Shown: one piece after another, positions 1-5,826 of the stretch
How positions within the stretch are numbered: the stretch's first letter is position 1
Layout of the letters: each line of letters starts with the position of its first letter
NCBI GenBank assembly: GCA_937921835.1
Contig: CAKZVG010000118.1
Coordinates: 1 to 6,711 of the forward strand
Direction of reading: 5' to 3'
Origin: an uncultured Bryobacteraceae bacterium
Lineage (GTDB): Bacteria > Acidobacteriota > Terriglobia > Bryobacterales > Bryobacteraceae
Length of the DNA: 6,711 bases
Made by a program: the position numbers and the translations under genes
Notes under the pieces: generated by a model
What the model saw: the letters and a program-made list of their open reading frames with translations, nothing else
The model's database searches: none
Told to the model about the DNA's origin: nothing

Positions 1-1048
1 CCGCGGCGTGTCGCATCTCGGTCACCCACCGCTGAACGATCTGCCAATGCCGCAACTGGTCCTGCTCCCGCCACGCCAGGTGCCAAAGCCCCACGCCGAT
101 CCACCAGCGCGTTCGGGCTCCCAATCGGGCGACCGGTTCCAACCACTCCGCCCACCAAGGGGCATTGCCGGGAAGGATCGCGCTGCTGTCCGCCCAGTAG
201 CCCGCCGGTCCCAGGGAGTTGATCAGTTCGTGGAGGGAATAGCGGGTCCGGTCGAAGTAAGGTGCCGCAAAAACCCGTTCAAGTTCGAGCGTCTTCGCCA
301 TCGGTTCCAGAAACCCGACCGACTGCCAGCCTCGCTGGATGGCGGCCAATTGTTCATCGGTCCAGCCGTCATGCTGCAAGGCGTCCCAAGTTGTGCCCGC
401 TCCGATCGCCGCCACCGCGATTCCCACGAGGTCACCGATCAACAGGCGATCTTGCTGACACAACGCCACCAGCGCCGGGAAGCCGACCAGGTTTTCCGTT
501 GCTTCCGCCAGGTCGCCTTCGCGCAGCGCCAGCAGCGTGGCGGCCGACAGCGCCTGCGCGAGGGTTTTGAGACGTGGCACGTGGGGTATTGGCAAGTCAG
601 CGCCGCGGTCGTAGTCCAATTTCACGAACCACGCGTGATTCGTCAGGTCAGCGCGTAGCGGGGCGAGAGCTTCGCGCATGGCTGCGATCTGCGGCGCCAC
701 GTTGGTCCAATAGACCCGATTCTCTCCGTCGCGCCACCCATCCAACCGCGAGACGCAACGCGCCTTGCCGGGCGCAACCATCGTCATCGCGCTGGGCGCA
801 TCCCTCGGCGCGAAGACCGCAGAGAGCAGAGCGACCAACTGGTCGGGGGTCAGGACGCGGACGGCGGGGTTCGTCGGCATCGGGGGAGCGACCTCCCCGA
901 GCGAGAGCGGCTCGCCCGCCGCGCGCATTCGGGCCTCCCACGCGCGCAAGGCACGCACCCCGCGCACCCGTTCCTCGACGATGGAGGCCGCCAGCAGGCC
1001 GATCGCGACGACGGCACCGATCAGAAGGCGCTTGTGGATCTTCTTCAT
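1..1048 (-). CDS. Partial signal-anchored protein of unknown function (C-terminus beyond the left edge)
   Basis: The frame is open from ATG at 1048 to the window edge: 349 codons plus one base, with no stop, so the gene is cut by the window. The start is supported by a basic N-terminus (MKKIHKR) followed by a hydrophobic stretch at about residues 8-23 (LLIGAVVAIGLLAASIV), which reads as a signal anchor or uncleaved signal peptide. No good ribosome binding site precedes it. The rest looks soluble and probably extracytoplasmic. It is rich in Trp, Leu and Ala, with helical segments such as TWDALQHDGWTDEQLAAIQR (about residues 220-240) and a Trp-rich region near the edge. I recognise no catalytic motif. 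The style resembles large hypothetical proteins common in Pedosphaera-like Verrucomicrobiota (recollection, not a search). It is the last gene on the minus strand and lies downstream of the transposase and repeat copy A. The reading frame is firm; the function is unknown. Confidence 0.82.
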   Translation of the reverse strand, partial: MKKIHKRLLIGAVVAIGLLAASIVEERVRGVRALRAWEARMRAAGEPLSLGEVAPPMPTNPAVRVLTPDQLVALLSAVFAPRDAPSAMTMVAPGKARCVSRLDGWRDGENRVYWTNVAPQIAAMREALAPLRADLTNHAWFVKLDYDRGADLPIPHVPRLKTLAQALSAATLLALREGDLAEATENLVGFPALVALCQQDRLLIGDLVGIAVAAIGAGTTWDALQHDGWTDEQLAAIQRGWQSVGFLEPMAKTLELERVFAAPYFDRTRYSLHELINSLGPAGYWADSSAILPGNAPWWAEWLEPVARLGARTRWWIGVGLWHLAWREQDQLRHWQIVQRWVTEMRHAA

Positions 1049-1131
1049 CCGCACCGTTCCAATAGAGCGGGCCCGGCGCGGTTCGTCACGGCGAAATCAG
1101 TCAACACGCGCCGGCGACTGTGAACCAACCC

Positions 1132-1211
1132 CCGCCTCGTCACCTCGGCGGCTACCAACGACGTCGCCGCCGTCGTAAGACGGCGGACGATCCGCCTCCT
1201 GACATCGGCGG
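1132..1211. repeat. REP-like palindromic repeat, copy A (three modules)
   Basis: This copy holds three 20-nt modules of the form CCGCC-N10-GGCGG, at 1132-1151, 1167-1186 and 1192-1211. The middle module is a perfect hairpin: 8-bp stem CCGCCGTC/GACGGCGG with a GTAA loop at 1175-1178. Modules 1 and 2 are 15 nt apart; modules 2 and 3 are separated by ACGAT. The copy is nearly identical to copy C. It starts 84 bp upstream of the 1048 start codon and ends 17 bp from the transposase stop codon, so it sits just 3' of the transposase and could also shape the end of its transcript. Confidence 0.85.
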
Positions 1212-1227
1212 CTACAGGGATGGGCGG

Positions 1228-1815
1228 CTACGCATCGTTTGCGAGCAAGGGCGGAGGCCTGGAGGGGGGCGGCTCAGCTTCACGAGCTTTCATGTAAAGC
1301 TTCCAAAAGTGCTCCCAAAAGCCCTCTTCCCAGGGCCGCAAGCGGGGATAACCCGGCACGATCGCCCCGCAGAATGGCCACGCCGAGACCTCGGCCACCA
1401 ACTCCGCCTGTACCGGGTTCGCCAAGACGTAGTGGCAGGTTGCCGCGAAGGTGTTGCGCAGTCGTTCTTCCGAGCGAAGGACGTGGTCATGCGCTTGATG
1501 CTGCCTTTGACGAGCCTTGCCCAGTGCCGGCTCGAGTTCTCTCCGCAGGAACTTCATGGCATTGAGTTCGTCGCTCTCTCGTTGAAGGCCCATCCAGACC
1601 AGATGCAGGTGATCGGGCATCAGGCGATACGCCGGACTCCAGAGGGCATAGCGGGCGGCGGCGTGCAGCATCAACTCGCGAAACAGGGCGTGGAAGTTGG
1701 GCGTCAACCAGCCCCGCGCGCGGTGCTCATCGGTGTTCGTCCAGAGAACGACGGCGTAGCCCTGGTAACGATGCCGTGGCAGACGCGGCAAATTGCCCTT
1801 CGGCTCGGAGGCCAT
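1228..1815 (-). CDS. REP-associated tyrosine transposase (RAYT, Y1 HUH family)
   Basis: This gene encodes a 195-residue IS200/IS605-like single-strand DNA nuclease. In the family, two histidines of the HUH motif hold a divalent metal and one tyrosine attacks DNA at the foot of a hairpin. The HUH motif is visible as MPDHLHLVW (His69 and His71). The catalytic tyrosine is Tyr129 in CHYVLANPVQAELV, matching the usual YxxxNPVRAxLV block. The N-terminal LPRHRYQGYAVVLWT and central SDELNAMKFLR segments are also typical of these proteins. The frame is open upstream to an ATG at 1938, but that extension would translate through repeat copy B, and homologues I remember begin near MASEP. I therefore chose ATG 1815, although it lacks a clear ribosome binding site. 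The stop codon falls inside a GGCGGCTAC motif, the same bases that end a repeat module. The catalytic residues look intact, so the enzyme may be active on the neighbouring repeats. Confidence 0.88.
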   Translation of the reverse strand: MASEPKGNLPRLPRHRYQGYAVVLWTNTDEHRARGWLTPNFHALFRELMLHAAARYALWSPAYRLMPDHLHLVWMGLQRESDELNAMKFLRRELEPALGKARQRQHQAHDHVLRSEERLRNTFAATCHYVLANPVQAELVAEVSAWPFCGAIVPGYPRLRPWEEGFWEHFWKLYMKAREAEPPPSRPPPLLANDA

Positions 1816-1857
1816 AGGGGAGAGTAGTCGCTGGAAAGATTCGAAGAAAGCCCGTGT

Positions 1858-1913
1858 CCGCCTCGTCACCTCGGCGGCCACGCAGGCAGTAGCCGCCGTC
1901 GTCAAGACGGCGG
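1858..1913. repeat. REP-like palindromic repeat, copy B (two modules, shortened)
   Basis: Module 1 (1858-1877) is identical to module 1 of copy A. Module 2 (1893-1913) keeps the 8-bp stem CCGCCGTC/GACGGCGG, but its loop is GTCAA instead of GTAA, one base longer. The third module is missing: after GGCGGAC the sequence diverges. The copy lies 42 bp upstream of the transposase start codon. The stem survives while the loop and third module change, which suggests the hairpin is the part under constraint (inference from few copies). Confidence 0.8.
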
Positions 1914-2013
1914 ACCCATCAGAATGCCACTCGCCCATTTCCCTCTGGGCGAGCTGGCGCCGGCCGCTTGCGTCGGAGGTCCTTTCCGCCTTTCACTTCA
2001 GCGGTGCGTTTGT

Positions 2014-2097
2014 CCGCCTCGTTACCTCGGCGGCTACGAGCCAACCGCGTAGCCGCCGTCGTAAGACGGCGGACGATCCGCCTCCTGACGTCGGCGG
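2014..2097. repeat. REP-like palindromic repeat, copy C (three modules)
   Basis: Modules lie at 2014-2033, 2053-2072 and 2078-2097, each CCGCC-N10-GGCGG. The middle one is again a perfect 8-bp stem with a GTAA loop (2061-2064). The spacer between modules 1 and 2 is 19 nt, against 15 in copies A and B. Here modules 1 and 2 also form a second, competing stem: CGGCGGCTAC (2028-2037) pairs with GTAGCCGCCG (2049-2058) over 10 bp around an 11-nt loop. Modules 2 and 3 are joined by ACGAT, as in copy A. The copy sits between the radical SAM stop codon and the transposase. Confidence 0.85.
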
Positions 2098-2131
2098 CGA
2101 CGAGTCGCGGCCAGCGCAGGCGCCACCGCGT

Positions 2132-3322
2132 TTATACTCCGCCAATATACTTGCGGTCCTCCCAGACCGCGCGAAGCGACGCGAGGTTGCGGCGATCGAG
2201 AAGGTGTTTAGCGGCGTCCACCAGCTTGCCGCGTTTGAGGCTTTGCCAGGCGTCGTGGACGCTCACCGCGGCGAACTGGAGCACGCTGGGGTCGCGATAG
2301 CAGTCAATCATGCACCGCGTGCAGCCGTCTCGGATCAGCTTCGAGGCATCGAAGTCGTAGATGTTGCACATCGGCGTTTCCCAGTAGTGACAGCGGTAGA
2401 GATCGAGCTTCCAGTCGAGGTAGAAGTACTTGAACCCGCCCAGGCAGCCGAAGCGTTCCTTTTCGCCGCGCAAATGGCGCTGCATTTCGGTGAGCGACTC
2501 ATGGGGATTCACCACCGGGAAGCCGCTGCGGCGCTTCATCGCCTTGATCTTCTCGAACACCTCGATCAGTTCGTCGCGGGTGTAGTTCACCAGGCCGCTC
2601 TCGCTGAAGCTGAGGTACGTCGAGCCGAGCTCCGTGAGCGGATAACTGAAGGTGCAGGTGGTGAAGCCGAGGCTTTCGAGGAACGCGGGCAGCTTTTCGT
2701 AATCCTCAATCAAGCGGCTGGCCGTGATGCTGGCGGTGGTCTGGATGCCGACGCCGGCGAAGAATTCGTTCGCACGTTTGATTTTGCGGCACACGTCCGG
2801 CAGGCCGCGGTTGACCTCGTGCTTGGCCACGTCGTGCGCGTCAATGGACATGATGACGCTCGCCAGGCCGTCGTCCGCAAGGCCGCGCAGGTTTTCCTCC
2901 GTCCACAGCCCGCCGTTGGTGCAGATCATCGGCCGGATGCCGCGCTCGGCCGCGTAGCGGGTCATGGCGCGCAGGTCGCGGTGGACCATCGGTTCGCCGC
3001 CCACGAAGAGCAGGTAACCGATGTGGTTGCGGGCGCAGATGTCGATCACGTCCCGCGCCTCCTGGAGGGTGACACTGCATCGCGCCTTGGGGTCGAACTT
3101 TGAGCGGGCAAAGCCGCAGAAATCACAATCGGCGTTGCAGATATTGGTAATGGCGAACTGGAGGTAACCCGGACCGGCGTGATCCAGGACTTCGCGGAAC
3201 AACTGGAACGCGCCTTTCTTCGGCGGGGAAAGGGGCGCCGCCGGCGCGGACACCGTCGGACTGGCTGGCCGGGCGGGGGCGGGGGCGGGGGCGGTTGGGG
3301 CGTCAGTCATCGGCGCGCTCAT
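2132..3322 (-). CDS. Radical SAM protein with SPASM-like C-terminal cysteine cluster
   Basis: This 396-residue cytoplasmic radical SAM enzyme would cleave S-adenosylmethionine at a [4Fe-4S] cluster to start radical chemistry; its substrate is unknown. The cluster motif CX3CX2C is CNADCDFC (Cys62, Cys66, Cys69). The SAM-binding GGEP motif is at residues 108-111, followed by the TNGG (135-138) and SIDA (159-162) strands of the TIM-barrel fold. The C-terminal part carries six cysteines (293, 311, 319, 334, 337, 341), including CTRCMIDC, consistent with an auxiliary Fe-S cluster of SPASM or twitch type. Such domains occur in peptide- and protein-modifying enzymes, but no precursor peptide is visible beside it. 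Residues 5-35 form a Pro/Ala-rich tail that is probably disordered; starting at ATG 3310 instead would shorten it by four residues. No clear ribosome binding site precedes either ATG. The gene is transcribed divergently from the response regulator and toward the transposase. Confidence 0.88.
   Translation of the reverse strand: MSAPMTDAPTAPAPAPARPASPTVSAPAAPLSPPKKGAFQLFREVLDHAGPGYLQFAITNICNADCDFCGFARSKFDPKARCSVTLQEARDVIDICARNHIGYLLFVGGEPMVHRDLRAMTRYAAERGIRPMICTNGGLWTEENLRGLADDGLASVIMSIDAHDVAKHEVNRGLPDVCRKIKRANEFFAGVGIQTTASITASRLIEDYEKLPAFLESLGFTTCTFSYPLTELGSTYLSFSESGLVNYTRDELIEVFEKIKAMKRRSGFPVVNPHESLTEMQRHLRGEKERFGCLGGFKYFYLDWKLDLYRCHYWETPMCNIYDFDASKLIRDGCTRCMIDCYRDPSVLQFAAVSVHDAWQSLKRGKLVDAAKHLLDRRNLASLRAVWEDRKYIGGV
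3271..3300 (+). other. Potential G-quadruplex tract (plus strand)
   Basis: The plus strand carries G-runs of 3, 5, 5 and 5 separated by single C bases (3271-3291), then GG and GGGG. This fits the G3+N1-7 quadruplex pattern with very short loops, which usually gives a stable fold. It lies within the start of the radical SAM gene, on that gene's template strand, and on the other strand encodes the Ala-Pro repeats of its N-terminal tail. It may be only a by-product of that protein repeat in a GC-rich genome. Folding is inferred. Confidence 0.55.
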
Positions 3323-3463
3323 TCAGAATGGCCGATAGTGTTGGCGAGGATTCGCGGCGGGCAACTTTTCTTTTGGCGGGCTGCGCGGTCGGCCGGGACC
3401 AGGCGGCCCGTGGGGCGAGCCTTGCGTCCCGGTTTTTCATCGCCGGAGGCAAGCGTCGGTGGC
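3323..3463. promoter_or_regulatory. Divergent intergenic region, presumed promoters for radical SAM and response regulator genes
   Basis: These 141 bases separate two genes that start in opposite directions, so promoters for both are expected here or just inside the genes. I found no convincing sigma-70 boxes and no sigma-54 (-24 GG / -12 GC) site in either direction. The best sigma-70-like pair on the minus strand is TTGCCC (3359-3364) and CACTAT (3335-3340) with an 18-nt spacer, and it is weak. The region is inferred from gene arrangement only. Confidence 0.35.
3445..3449 (+). promoter_or_regulatory. Candidate ribosome binding site for the response regulator gene
   Basis: GGAGG ends 14 bases before ATG 3464, longer than the usual 5-9 bases, and 26 bases before the alternative ATG 3476. 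It favours 3464 over the later start and over the far upstream frame opening at 3179, but the long spacing makes this a moderate argument. Confidence 0.4.
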
Positions 3464-4894
3464 ATGAATCGGGTCATGCAAGCGAGCGGATTTCGGGGCC
3501 TCAGCATTCTGGTGCTGGATGACGAGCCGCTGTTGCGCCGGCAGTTGACCGGTTACCTGGAGTCGCTGGGGATGGACGTGACCGGCGCGGGCGATCTGGC
3601 GGCCGCCCGCAAGCTGGCCAGGGGCATGGGCTTCGACTTCGCGTTGCTGGATGTCAACCTGCCCGACGGCAAGGGAACCGACCTGTTGCGCGAGAAGGTG
3701 TTTCCCCCGAGCACGGGAATCATCGTCATGACCGCTGAAGGTGGCGTGGCCGGCGCGGTCGAGGCCATGAAGCTCGGGGCGCTCGACTACCTGGTGAAGC
3801 CCTTTGATCCGGGCGAACTGCCGCTGGTCATCGCCCGGGCGCGTCGGGCGCGTCAAACCGCGCGGTTGGACGAATATCGTCAGGAGGACGCCGCGCAGCC
3901 GGACTTCCTGTTCGGGGCGGCTCTGGCCGGCGTCGAGCAGCAGCTCCAGCGTATCATCGCCGCCGACGAACGCGTCCAGACCGGGCTGGCGCCGGTGTTG
4001 ATCCTGGGCGAGACGGGGTCCGGCAAGACCTCCATCGCGCGCTGGCTCCACCAGCACGGGCCGCGCACAGCCCAGCCATTGGTGGAGGTGAACTGCTCGG
4101 CCCTGCCGGAAAGCCTGGCCGAAAGCGAGCTGTTCGGCCACGAACGGGGCGCGTTCACGGATGCCCGGACAGCGCGGATGGGGCTGTTCGAGGCGGCGCA
4201 CGAGGGAACGCTTTTTCTGGATGAACTGCCCAGTCTGAGTCTGGCGTTGCAGGCAAAGGTTCTCACGGCGATCGAAGACCGCCGGATTCGCCGGCTGGGC
4301 GGCAACAAGACCATCGAGGTGGATGTGCGCGTCATCGCCGCCACCAATCGCGATCTCGAAGAACTCGTGGCGTCCGGTCAGTTCCGCGAGGACTTGTATC
4401 ACCGGCTGGATCTGTTTCGCATTCACCTGCCGCCATTGCGTGAGCGGGGTGAGGACATCGTGCGCATCGCGGAGTTGCTGCTGGCGCGTTTGTGCCGGCG
4501 CCACCGCCTGACGCCGCGGCGAATCACCGCCGCCGGACGCCAGCGCCTGCTGGCCTACCCGTGGCCCGGCAACGTCCGGGAACTGGCCCATGAACTGGAG
4601 CGCGCCATCGTTTTCAGCGACGCCGTGGAACTGGACTTCGCCACGCTGGACGTCCGGGCCGGTCGGACCCCGCCCGGGGGGGCCGGCCTGCCATCGGAGG
4701 AGTGGTTCAACGAGGCGTTTGTGTTTCGTGAGCAGGGCTTCTCGCTCGACGCGGCGATTGAGCGCCTGATGCGGCATGCGCTGCGGCAGGCGGGTGGGAA
4801 TGTCTCCGCGGCAGCCCGGTTGCTGGGCGTGTCGCGGGATGTGGTCCGCTACCGACTGGAGGGCCGCAAGGGTACGCCCGACCGCCCGGAATGA
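3464..4894 (+). CDS. Sigma-54-dependent response regulator, NtrC family
   Basis: A 476-residue two-component regulator that, when phosphorylated, should form a ring and use ATP to open sigma-54 promoters. The receiver domain (about 13-128) has the acidic pair Asp19/Asp20, phospho-acceptor Asp63 (LLDVNLPDG), Thr90 and Lys112. The AAA+ domain has Walker A GETGSGKT (182-189), the sigma-54 contact loop as GAFTDA (229-234) rather than GAFTGA, Walker B GTLFLDE (248-254), arginine-finger region FREDLYHRL (307-315) and WPGNVREL (367-374). A Fis-type helix-turn-helix lies at about 440-465 (GGNVSAAARLLGVSRDVVRYRL). The frame is open upstream to 3179, but that part overlaps the radical SAM gene and resembles no domain; ATG 3464 gives the family's normal length. 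No sensor kinase is visible, so its signal is unknown. Its stop codon overlaps an ATG at 4891, which I consider spurious. Confidence 0.93.
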   Translation: MNRVMQASGFRGLSILVLDDEPLLRRQLTGYLESLGMDVTGAGDLAAARKLARGMGFDFALLDVNLPDGKGTDLLREKVFPPSTGIIVMTAEGGVAGAVEAMKLGALDYLVKPFDPGELPLVIARARRARQTARLDEYRQEDAAQPDFLFGAALAGVEQQLQRIIAADERVQTGLAPVLILGETGSGKTSIARWLHQHGPRTAQPLVEVNCSALPESLAESELFGHERGAFTDARTARMGLFEAAHEGTLFLDELPSLSLALQAKVLTAIEDRRIRRLGGNKTIEVDVRVIAATNRDLEELVASGQFREDLYHRLDLFRIHLPPLRERGEDIVRIAELLLARLCRRHRLTPRRITAAGRQRLLAYPWPGNVRELAHELERAIVFSDAVELDFATLDVRAGRTPPGGAGLPSEEWFNEAFVFREQGFSLDAAIERLMRHALRQAGGNVSAAARLLGVSRDVVRYRLEGRKGTPDRPE

Positions 4895-4969
4895 TTGGCT
4901 GGACTCCGGCTGGACGGGCGGCGGGGGGTGTGATTCCTTGCCGTCGTTGGCGCGGTGAACTTGTGGCCC

Positions 4970-4988
4970 GCGCCGGATCTGTCGGCGC
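4970..4988 (+). other. Small hairpin in the leader of the DUF4197 gene
   Basis: GCGCCG (4970-4975) and CGGCGC (4983-4988) form a 6-bp perfect stem around a 7-nt loop, followed by AAAAAG and the ribosome binding site. On the plus strand the tract after it is A rather than T, so it is not an intrinsic terminator for the response regulator. Short inverted repeats are frequent by chance at this GC content. Confidence 0.3.
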
Positions 4989-4992
4989 AAAA

Positions 4993-4999
4993 AGAAAGG
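4993..4999 (+). promoter_or_regulatory. Ribosome binding site deciding the GTG start of the DUF4197 gene
   Basis: AGAAAGG lies five bases before GTG 5005. That start gives a clean signal peptide at the N-terminus, whereas the upstream ATG at 4891 would bury it behind 38 residues, including several arginines and no hydrophobic core. Spacing and protein logic agree. Confidence 0.6.
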
Positions 5000-5004
5000 C
5001 TCTT

Positions 5005-5757
5005 GTGCGTACCATTCTGGGTTTCCTCCTTCTCGCGGCTGGTTTGGCAGTGGCTGCCGAAGCCACCGCCGCCAGCCTCTTCGAAACACTCGGGCTCAAA
5101 CGCGGTTCGAGCGCGATCACCGCGCTGTCGGAAGACCAGATGACGAGCGGTCTCAAGGCGGCCCTCGATACTGGCGTGCGGTTCGCCGTGACGAATCTCG
5201 GCCGCGTGGGCGGATTCCTCGACGATCCACAGGTGAGGATCCCCCTGCCGGACCACCTGAAGACGGTGGAGAAGACCCTGCGGAAGCTGCGTCAGGAGCG
5301 ATTGGCGGACGAGTTTGTCACCACCCTGAATCGCGCGGCCGAGCAGGCGGTGCCCCAGGCCGTCACCGTGTTGGGTGACGCGGTGCGGCAGATGACCGTG
5401 GCGGATGTGCGGGCCATCCTGACCGGGGGCAACACCGCCGCCACGGACTACTTCCGCCGCACCAGCCAGACCAATCTCCACACCCGCCTGCTCCCGATTG
5501 TCCGGTCCGCGACCGAGCAAGCCGGCGTGACCGGCGCGTACAAGCGGATGACCAGCGCGGACCAGCTCGGCGGCTGGGCCGGCGTCGGCACGGCCCTGCT
5601 GGGACAGCGCTCCTTCGACCTCGACGACTTCGTGACCCGCAAGGCGCTGGATGGGCTATTCCTCAAGATTGCCGAGCAGGAACGGTTGATTCGGGCCGAC
5701 CCGGCCGCCCGAACCACCGAGTTGCTGCGGCAGGTCTTCGGCGCGGTGCGGAGGTGA
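5005..5757 (+). CDS. Exported DUF4197 family protein
   Basis: This 250-residue protein belongs to the DUF4197 family, which is found in the envelope of many Gram-negative bacteria and has no established function. With the GTG start it begins MRT followed by a hydrophobic core (ILGFLLLAAGLAVAA) and a likely signal peptidase site near ATA-A (residues 20-23), so it should be exported. Family hallmarks are present in order: VRIPLP (77-82), LNRAAE (108-113), an AVRQMTVADVRAILTG helix (126-141), AATDYFR (145-151), the DLDDFVTRKALDGLF segment and the C-terminal ARTTELLRQVFG. I see no transmembrane segment after the signal peptide, no lipobox cysteine and no catalytic motif. It follows the response regulator by 110 bp on the same strand and precedes the 89-aa gene by 69 bp without a visible terminator, so it may share a transcript with either. 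Family assignment is by remembered motifs. Confidence 0.88.
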   Translation: MRTILGFLLLAAGLAVAAEATAASLFETLGLKRGSSAITALSEDQMTSGLKAALDTGVRFAVTNLGRVGGFLDDPQVRIPLPDHLKTVEKTLRKLRQERLADEFVTTLNRAAEQAVPQAVTVLGDAVRQMTVADVRAILTGGNTAATDYFRRTSQTNLHTRLLPIVRSATEQAGVTGAYKRMTSADQLGGWAGVGTALLGQRSFDLDDFVTRKALDGLFLKIAEQERLIRADPAARTTELLRQVFGAVRR

Positions 5758-5826
5758 GCCGGCCAAGCCGAACCGGTAGCGCCTTGAGTCCGTTTGGTTG
5801 CCGGCATACCGTGATCCCCGGTGCCT

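Larger units (their letters stand above)
1132..2097. mobile_element. RAYT gene with flanking REP-like palindromic repeats (REPtron-like unit)
   Basis: A Y1 HUH transposase gene (1228-1815, minus strand) lies between repeat copy A on its downstream side and copies B and C on its upstream side. All three repeats are in the same orientation and share a GC-rich hairpin. In known REP systems, a single-copy RAYT gene is flanked by REP hairpins that its product binds and cleaves, and such units are usually domesticated rather than actively transposing. No IS-type ends or target-site duplication were identified, so the boundaries given are simply the outer repeat modules. The association is seen in the sequence; the functional link is inference from the family. 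Confidence 0.6.
1816..2131. other. Intergenic region between transposase and radical SAM genes, carrying repeats B and C
   Basis: These 316 bases contain no gene I can support. They hold repeat copy B (1858-1913), a possible degenerate module (CCGCC, ten bases, GCGG at 1986-2004) and repeat copy C (2014-2097). Copy C ends 34 bp past the radical SAM stop codon, so its hairpins would lie in the 3' end of that transcript and may stabilise it or end it. No T-rich tail follows a hairpin on the minus strand, so I do not call a classical intrinsic terminator. A transposase promoter must lie here or further upstream, but none is convincing. Confidence 0.6.

Noticed and set aside
8..658. Plus-strand open frame of 216 codons over the left-edge gene
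   Set aside because: The opposite frame is open for all 349 codons and begins with a convincing signal anchor; the plus-strand translation is Arg/Gln/Pro-rich and featureless.
1132..2097. CRISPR array
   Set aside because: The repeats are few, irregularly spaced, internally palindromic modules with a transposase gene between them; there are no uniform spacers and no cas genes.
1793..3103. 436-codon open frame on the plus strand opposite the radical SAM gene
   Set aside because: It is antisense to a clear radical SAM enzyme and runs through repeats B and C; its Ala/Val/His/Glu-rich translation shows no known fold.
3335..3364. TTGCCC / CACTAT as a sigma-70 promoter for the radical SAM gene
   Set aside because: Only four and three of six bases match, with an 18-nt spacer; such pairs arise easily by chance.
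3179..3463. 95-codon N-terminal extension of the response regulator
   Set aside because: It overlaps the radical SAM coding region, is dominated by Gly and Arg from the G-rich tract, and precedes a receiver domain that normally starts near the N-terminus.
4891..5004. ATG at 4891 overlapping the response regulator stop (ATGA) as start of the DUF4197 gene
   Set aside because: It would add 38 residues before a clear signal peptide and has no ribosome binding site; GTG 5005 has a well-spaced one.
3437..5089. 550-codon open frame on the minus strand opposite the response regulator
   Set aside because: It mirrors a gene with every NtrC-family motif. Its translation is rich in Arg, Gln, Gly and Pro with no domain, as expected for a shadow frame in GC-rich DNA.
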